64,000 bases of DNA from Melieria omissa (taxonomy: Eukaryota > Arthropoda > Insecta > Diptera > Ulidiidae). The notes under the pieces were generated by a model that was not told the origin of the DNA, made no database searches, and saw only the letters and a program-made list of their open reading frames with translations. Every line of letters starts with the position of its first letter. Position 1 is the first letter of the stretch. The DNA lies in the NCBI GenBank assembly GCA_963971225.1, contig OZ020269.1:96851540-96915539 (forward strand), read 5' to 3'. Below, in pieces: positions 57,086 through 64,000 of the stretch. The translations under genes were made by a program, and so were the position numbers.

Positions 57086-57852
57086 CAGTCTTGCCAGATA
57101 CCTGAAAGAACTCTATCCTAAATCTTAAAAAAAATACTAATGTTTCCTCCCAAAAGTTAAAAAACTCTCTTAAAATTTGTGTATTAATGCAGCCTTTTTT
57201 TATTCATCTTCAGCTTTAAAACAAAAACTTAACAAAAAAACGTATTGCAAATGAATTAAATAAAAAGTGCAATTTTTAGCGGGATTTCATTGTGATAGCA
57301 ATAAGTGACAGCGAGATAAAACGACCTTGCATTTTGTAAGCTTACAAATTTTCAACACAATAACATGCTTTGACTATTGAAATAGTTACCAAAATATGTT
57401 TTGTTTGCCAGTGTTCCCAATACATCATACTTTGTTATCCAAAAAACTCCAAAAAATCCACTACGGATTCGAAAAATCCTCTAACATAAAGTCTGTGGCC
57501 GTAAGGAATAACAGCCAAAGTCGAGTTAGGACAAAATTGAGTTATTACCACCATTGCATTCGTCGTATTCAAATGTACTACTACACAAAATTCTATGGCT
57601 TTTGCTCATAAAATGAATGTTTTACGCCCAAAAATCTAAAATTTATCTAGTCCATCTAAAGCAAATTCAAAAATTAAAAGTGATCTCCTGAAAATTTCAT
57701 AAACTCGACTTTGGCTGTTATTCCATACGGCCGCAGAAATATTGTATAAATCTCCTAAACTTTCTCCTTAACAATTCTTCCTCCTAAAAATTCTCCTAAA
57801 ATGTCAACAATCTTCTAAATCTAGGAGGAAATATCCTGATCTGGCAACACTG
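57086..57852. mobile_element. Non-autonomous hAT element, second copy of the nested family, 767 bp
   Basis: Ends are CAGTCTTGCCAGATACC and, from the right, CAGTGTTGCCAGATC. The left 100 bp and right 100 bp match the hAT at 14652-15817 (CTCCTAAATCTTAAAAAAAA; CAATTCTTCCTC; CTAGGAGGAAAT). No clean 8-bp target duplication is visible. It contains its own nested inverted-repeat insert at 57492-57737 and lacks the Tc1-like insertion of the other copy. Confidence 0.75.
57492..57737. mobile_element. Nested MITE with ~33-bp inverted ends, 246 bp
   Basis: The left end TCTGTGGCCGTAAGGAATAA and the right end (complement) TCTGCGGCCGTATGGAATAA continue with CAGCCAAAGTCGAGTT on both sides. The insert sits within the hAT copy. 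Target duplication is not clear, so superfamily is undecided; the CAGCCAAAGTCGAGTT core is pogo-like at best. Confidence 0.65.
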
Positions 57853-60775
57853 AGCAAAAAACTAATCTACTTCTATCGTTATTCACATGAAGCAAATGGG
57901 AATTACAATGATCTCTGGGTGCTTTTGGCAGGCAATGGCAAAAGCTTCAAGTGTGAAAGGAAAATATCCAACTGCCCTTTGAAATCGGCGTTAAACCGTC
58001 CCTTTCCCGCATCCGCTTGAAATATGTGACGTAACATAGGTTGTGTTGCATACACATTTAAAAAAATTGGTGAAATATTTGATATCACTCTCCTCCCCTA
58101 TCCTTTCTTTTCTCCTACCCATTGTATATAATATCATACAATAGAAGAGTTATAGGCATTCTGTCCACCATCACATCATCATCACATAAGGTGTATCCTA
58201 AAGTTACCGCGCCCCATCATCCCTGCAGTCAACCATCTAAAAGCGCTCTAATCTAAACTAAGAACTATCGCGATATCGCGTGCTACTTTGGCACTTTTAA
58301 GTCTTCCAAAATTTAAGTGTATTCTATATCTGTGTCACTATTATCATTCAATAGACAAATTTTAGGCTCCAAATTGTACTTATGACAAATCGTAGATTAA
58401 CACCAAGAACCTTATATGCTTTGTAGCTGTTTCCAGCTGGTTTAAGACCTAATAGCGACAGAAAGAGAGGGGGAAGAAGTAATAGCGATTTTGTGTTGTT
58501 AAAATTGGCCTAAGCGTGTTTTCATCTCTAAGAGCTGCCACCTACATAGTAATTCAACTTCAATTTATTTCATTCCTTGCTTAACTGTATACACATGTGT
58601 CCTTAAGACGTATTTTTCAAAAATACTGTAGTAAAGTATTAAACCTTTCGCCACTACTTGGACAATATGTCCCAAAAACTTTAAACTTTGTACTGCTTTA
58701 TGTATTTAGAAACCTAAGGCATCCCAATGATTTGTAAAAGAGGCATAACCAAATTAGCTTCAACTAGTCATTGGATTAATGTTGCTTTATATTGGAGAGA
58801 TTTTTCATGTCCATTCATCTGTTGAATATTATAAGCTCCCAGGATAACGTTCAACGTTCAAGGATCAAGGAATTTGCTTGTATCCCAAAAAAATGTTGTT
58901 TATAATCCTGTTTGCAAATTTCCTTACAATTAAAAAAAGGAAGCCGTTCTCGAGACAAAACTCCGTTGCGAATTATTAAAAGGACATTTTTGAAACCTAT
59001 TCCTACTTGAGCACCAAAAAATTAAAATGTTTTAAATTCTAGAAAAATGTGTCTTTAATTTGACACCACGATTGATATTCTACATAGCGCCAAATATTTT
59101 ATATATTTTTATGAAATTCGTATCTATGCATGTCCTTGAAATTTTAGACCCTTAAAAAATTGTTTTTCCTGTGTAAAGCTTATTGTTGCACAATGTTTTT
59201 TTTTTGAGTAATTTTTTATCTAAAAGCCAAGCACAATTGATACACATATTTTCAATGCATACTTCTGGGCGAATAAAAGCAATAGCTGCTACCAGACCAA
59301 ACCTTTCAGATACTAAAATATCAACAAATAACAAATTGATATAATTAAAATTTTCTCAAAAAACCAGCCACCTTTAGCACAATTTTTAAATTTACTTTCT
59401 GCCTAAAACATTTTTCCAAACTGGCCAAATTCCACCGTCAAAAACTTCTTAAAGCTATTTCTCACATCTGTTCTCCCCCGTCTCACCCCCTTCCCACCGA
59501 CAAACGAAACACTTCAATTTCATTAGACTCACAACGCGGCACCCGGCGTGTTCGTCGTATGCGAACCGAGCAGCACAAGAATAAAAGTGCAAAAATTGAA
59601 GTGCCTATTTTTAGGCGAAGCACCTACCCCAACTCGAGCCACGCACGACGAATGCAAATGGAATAAGTATCACCGGCTGCATGTGCGCCTTTGTATTTCC
59701 GTCGCTACTCGAAATTAATGAAAAGCTTTCATTACGTTCTTTGTTTTGCTGCTCGTGTTTTTCGGCGTTTTTTGGGGCCTTGCGGCAGTCCCCTTGTCGC
59801 TTCCCGCTTCTTCGGGCATATCTTGCAAGGTGCAGCCGCATTTCACTTTCGCCATCTCCCGTCAGTTGCCAGAAATTTTATACAATTTTGTTGTTCATTT
59901 GTTTCGGCGCACTGCAACTGCCAAAATGCGAAAGAAAGCAAGAAATGGCCGCAAATAAATAAATGCGAGTAGCAAAGTAAAGAATCCGATGCCGTGCAGC
60001 ACCTGAAGTGGCTGCAAATAAAAAAAGCAAGAAACGTATTGCGGCGAGCAGCCAGCGGCGGCTGCCGAGAATGTAGTGAAGCTTGGCTCGCTGGTCGGGC
60101 AGTGTGCAGTGACGTGGTTGCATATTTTTCCAAAGCATAATTTTCAGCTCAACAGTCGGTAATATAAGAAGGCTCGCTTTGTTCCTTGCAGCTTTGTGTG
60201 TGCTTGATATATCTGTGTGTGTTTGTGTGTGTGTACTGCAATACTGTTTGTTTCTTCTTTTACTGCTTGTTACTATTTTGTTGTTTTCAGTTTTATTTGG
60301 TTACTCGTTTTACATTTTCATCTGAGTTTTGTTTTTGAAATTCCTTTACTTTTCTGACTGCTTCAGCTTTGTTGTGTTAATTAAGCAAAAATGTTGATAT
60401 TGTACTTCAAATGTGAAAAATGCACAGAAGTGGTGAAGTGGCGAGTGGTTGTGGGGGTGAAAATTAAAAGTGGAAGAGTAAAATCTCGGTTTTAATGATG
60501 GCATTTTAGTTTCGTTTGTGTTTGTGCCAGCTGGGATTGCAGCGCAGCCTTATTTGTTGGTATCTTACAACGCGTCACAGGTGCACAAATGTTAAAGTAT
60601 ACTTTTAGGATATTTAAGAAGTGTTTTGAAGAAAGAAACAGATTGGTTGCTACATGGTGGGGTGAACATACATATAAGAAAACATACTCATGATTTTAAT
60701 TACTTTTAAAAAACTTAAAATTTAAACTTGAACCTTGAAATTTATGTCAAATTATAAAAGAATACTTTCAGTATG
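57853..60775. other. No gene recognised; one TTAA-palindrome signature
   Basis: At 58639 a TTAA is followed 17 bp later by GGACA-ATA-TGTCC (58660-58672), like the TTAA-element ends elsewhere, but I could not find a partner end. The stretch 59460-60140 is GC-richer with frames on both strands. GTGTGT runs at 60195-60235. Confidence 0.4.
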
Positions 60776-60779
60776 TTTG

Positions 60780-61805
60780 ATTGATAGGATAGGAAGGATG
60801 GATGCATGGTTAGATTTGATGCGTAGGTAATAGTTCGACAAAAAGAATCAAAAAACACACAAAATTCTGTCTTTGGCCTTCATTCATATTGACTCATATG
60901 AACACAGTTTCAACTCAGTCGGTCAGGTTAAGATAGAAAGGATACTGAATCCCTTCTTTGGCCTTGACCCATATTGAGTCAGAGTTTCAGCTCAATCGGT
61001 CAGGTCAGGAAAAGAATTATGAATGGATGGAAAAGAAGGATAAGGTCAGAATAGGAAGGGTGAAAAGTTAAATTCAATGCATAAATAGTGAATTCTTTAC
61101 TTGGCCTTGACTCATATTGATTCATAAAGTTTCAACTCAACTGTTCAGGTCAGAGTAGGAAGGATGAATGGATAGAATGAAAAGATATATTTAATGCATA
61201 GGTAATGTTTTCTAATACTAACGCCAGCTAAGTAAGTAAGTAATGTTTTGTTAATAAGAAAAAAAAATATTGAATACTTTCATTGACCTTGACCCATATT
61301 GAGTCAAAGTTTCAGCTCAATCGATCAGGTCAGCATAGGGATGATGGAAAGTTAGATTCAATGCATAAATAGGTAATGTTTCGCTAGTAAGAAACGAAAG
61401 ATGCATACTCAATCTACTCCTGACGTTCAGTCATATTGACTCATAATATTTCAACTCATTCGATCAGGTCACGATAGGAAGGAAGAATGGATGGAAAGGA
61501 AGAATAAATTTAATGCACAGGTAATGTTTTGCTAGTAAGAAACAAAAAACTTACTGAATCCTTTCATTGTCCTTGACCCATATTGAGTCAAAGTTTCAGC
61601 TGAATAAAAACACCCTGATTCCTTTACTTGACCTTGACTCATATTGAGCCAAAATTTGATCTCAATCATTCAGGTCAGAATGATAGAAAAAAGGATAGAT
61701 TAAATGCATAGGTAAAGTTTTGCTAGTAAGAAACAAAAATTTTACTGAATCCTTTCATTGACCTTGGACCATATTATGTTAAAGTTTCAGCCTAATTGGT
61801 CAGAT
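60780..61805. repeat. Degenerate tandem array, CCTTGACCCATATTGAGTCA type
   Basis: The anchor CCTTGACCCATATTGAGTCA recurs near 60963, 61289 and 61570, with variants near 60885, 61104, 61427, 61630 and 61762. Each is followed by AAGTTTCAGCTCAATCGGTC and AGGTCAG, then GGATGAATGGAT and TTTAATGCATAGGTAATGTT. Unit length varies from about 60 to 185 bp. Confidence 0.78.
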
Positions 61806-63070
61806 AGCTCCCGAGTTCATTCAGCACAAGCAAACAAATCAATAAAGAAACAATAATTTAAAACTGAAACTCCAATGTAGCACAATGGTAAAAAACAGTT
61901 CGAAGATTAAGTCCGCAAATACCAAAATTGTAAGAAGAACTTTAATAGAAATTTAATTTCAAAACAGGGACAATCATTGACATGAACTTTTACTCAAAAA
62001 TTCATCATCCCAATGATAAAAGAAATATTAAGACAAAATAACAATATCTACAACATGGTTTCTACTCTTTTATTTTCATTTACTGCTCTGGTCTTTCTAG
62101 ACAGAAAGAAAAATGACCGGTCTTTCTCGGCTCCCATTGTTTTTTTGGGATATTGATTGCCCTTCCATCTGCTATTCTACATGCAAGTTTTGCAAGACAT
62201 TTCAGTACCAGTGTCCTTAAAAAGTCCTGTTTTACAGGACATTTTTGACATTTTAGAAAAAAGGGTCAAATTGACCCATAAAAATAGGAGCTACAGGGTT
62301 AAAATGCTCCACAAAAATGTTCCTTTTAGTGTTTTACACCAAATTGCTGAACACATCATTTACCTAAAATGTGATGTTACATGGTTTCCGTATGCTGATT
62401 CACCATAAGAATGCGCGAAAAGGGGAAAACTTTGACCCCCCAAAAAAAAATTCAGACGTAAACTTTCAAAACGCCGATACACGTATATTTTTTTTAAGTC
62501 CCATCTACCAGAATCCGTTGTCAGAATCTTGTTATTTTAAAAAATATTTGATTTTGTTGTGCAGTATTATTAATGATGATATTTGTTATGTTAGGTTAAG
62601 CAAGACTATAAGTTAGAGGTTAGAAATGACAGGTTAGAATTGGTAAGTTAGAAACTCCTCGAAAAAAGAACTACACTGGTCGAGCTCCTCCTTTAAACTT
62701 CTTCGTAGCTAGTCCTACTACCTCCTCCCGCCCCTACGTTTTATCGACCATTACTGCCCTTTCTCCTGGATGTTTTCCCGAGCATTCCGCTTCTTCCACC
62801 TTACGACAGTAAACTTCCAATAACTACAGTAAACTTTTGATAATTATTAAAATTACTTAGAGGTAAGAAGTTAAAAGTAACATCTTACTATTAATTACAT
62901 AGTCTTGGGATGCTTAGAGACGGTCAGGGAAAGCCCAAAAAAACTTTTTGACTTCTAGATACAACTTAATGTTTCAATTATAATTTTTTTTAGGTTAGGT
63001 TAAGCTAGATTAGAAATTAGATAAGAACCAGAGGTTATAATCTAAGATTAGAGAAGAGAAGTGAGAGATA
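61806..63070. other. No gene recognised; clustered palindromes near 62100-62300
   Basis: Palindromes GTCCTGT-TTT-ACAGGAC (62224-62240) and GGGTCAA-A-TTGACCC (62263-62277) lie near TTAA at 62217-62220 and 62299-62302. The second is 21 bp from its TTAA, whose inner end is CCCTGTAGC on the complement. This may be a further TTAA-type MITE end. TTAGGTTAGG-like words at 62590 and 62994 are isolated. The rest is AT-rich. Confidence 0.4.
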
Positions 63071-63071
63071 T

Positions 63072-64000
63072 GAAGTAGTAAGTAGTAAGTAGTAAGTAGT
63101 AAGTAGTAAGTAGTAAGTAGTAAGTAGTAAGTAGTAAGTAGTAAGTAGTAAGTAGTAAGTAGTAAGTAGTAAGTAGTAAGTAGTAAGTAGTAAGTAGTAA
63201 GTAGTAAGTAGTAAGTAGTAAGTAGTAAGTAGTAAGTAGTAAGTAGTAAGTAGTAAGTAGTAAGTAGTAAGTAGTAAGTAGTAAGTAGTAAGTAGTAAGT
63301 AGTAAGTAGTAAGTAGTAAGTAGTAAGTAGTAAGTAGTAAGTAGTAAGTAGTAAGTAGTAAGTAGTAAGTAGTAAGTAGTAAGTAGTAAGTAGTAAGTAG
63401 TAAGTAGTAAGTAGTAAGTAGTAAGTAGTAAGTAGTAAGTAGTAAGTAGTAAGTAGTAAGTAGTAAGTAGTAAGTAGTAAGTAGTAAGTAGTAAGTAGTA
63501 AGTAGTAAGTAGTAAGTAGTAAGTAGTAAGTAGTAAGTAGTAAGTAGTAAGTAGTAAGTAGTAAGTAGTAAGTAGTAAGTAGTAAGTAGTAAGTAGTAAG
63601 TAGTAAGTAGTAAGTAGTAAGTAGTAAGTAGTAAGTAGTAAGTAGTAAGTAGTAAGTAGTAAGTAGTAAGTAGTAAGTAGTAAGTAGTAAGTAGTAAGTA
63701 GTAAGTAGTAAGTAGTAAGTAGTAAGTAGTAAGTAGTAAGTAGTAAGTAGTAAGTAGTAAGTAGTAAGTAGTAAGTAGTAAGTAGTAAGTAGTAAGTAGT
63801 AAGTAGTAAGTAGTAAGTAGTAAGTAGTAAGTAGTAAGTAGTAAGTAGTAAGTAGTAAGTAGTAAGTAGTAAGTAGTAAGTAGTAAGTAGTAAGTAGTAA
63901 GTAGTAAGTAGTAAGTAGTAAGTAGTAAGTAGTAAGTAGTAAGTAGTAAGTAGTAAGTAGTAAGTAGTAAGTAGTAAGTAGTAAGTAGTAAGTAGTAAGT
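63072..64000. repeat. Uninterrupted (AAGTAGT)n heptamer array to the window end
   Basis: From about 63073 the sequence is a 7-bp repeat, AAGTAGT, for over 925 bp (more than 130 copies). I saw no substitution or indel while reading. It runs off the window. Such uniformity implies very recent expansion or continuous homogenisation, or an assembly that extrapolated the repeat. Confidence 0.97.

Noticed and set aside
63072..64000. Regular repeats that might suggest a CRISPR array
   Set aside because: No spacers: it is a plain 7-bp tandem repeat in a eukaryotic context.

Overview
This window looks like non-coding chromosomal DNA of an insect, most likely a higher fly (Diptera). The reasons are AT-rich composition, abundant CA/GT and CAA/GTT microsatellites, and a dense mixture of mariner, Tc1, hAT, piggyBac and pogo-type DNA transposons with few LINE and LTR fragments. 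I found no exon of a recognisable host protein, no tRNA or rRNA gene in good condition, and nothing bacterial (no operons, ribosome binding sites or CRISPR). A tephritid is possible, but that is a guess.

Layout. 1-1350: degenerate 92-bp tandem array split by a dispersed repeat. 2.3-2.8 kb: TTACA pentamers. 4.05-5.8 kb: degenerate ~65-bp array split by a pogo-like MITE. 8.6-9.7 kb: TTTTA/TTTCA array split by an internally deleted mariner. 9.7-11.85 kb: ~130-bp array split by a deleted piggyBac element and a 157-bp TTAA MITE. 13.5-14.1 kb: another TTAA element. 14.2-16.6 kb: a three-level nest (Tc1-like in hAT in mariner). 18.1-18.7 kb: TTTTA array. 20.8-22.9 and 24.95-26.15 kb: three degenerate tandem arrays, the last holding an 83-bp TTAA MITE and a solo LTR. 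28.1-29.0 kb: unclassified inverted-repeat element. 32.4-33.9 kb: fold-back element beside a 5'-truncated LINE reverse transcriptase. 34.3-39.5 kb: two copies of the dispersed repeat, one loaded with a hAT MITE and TTAA elements, plus a 525-bp hAT element. 42.3-45.0 kb: a 1.7-kb Tc1-like element with 127-bp inverted repeats, inside one of two TTAA-type repeats, then a 282-bp TTAA MITE. 46.9-48.0 kb: second ~130-bp array and a mariner relic. 48.1-50.6 kb: large inverted repeat carrying two Myb/SANT-like pseudogenes. 52.3-54.4 kb: a G/T-rich, GTT-based array. 57.0-57.9 kb: tRNA-like fragment and a second copy of the nested hAT family. 60.8-61.8 kb: degenerate array. 63.07 kb to the end: an uninterrupted AAGTAGT heptamer array.

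The most interesting signal is a shared terminal architecture. At least nine TTAA-bounded ends, with unrelated terminal sequences, each carry a 13-20 bp palindrome about 14-21 bp inside the TTAA. One of them belongs to an element that still encodes pieces of a piggyBac-type transposase, so the others are plausibly non-autonomous piggyBac relatives with different recognition palindromes. Paralogous repeats inside the window supply empty sites for several insertions, which makes the insertion boundaries unusually secure for a reading done without a database.
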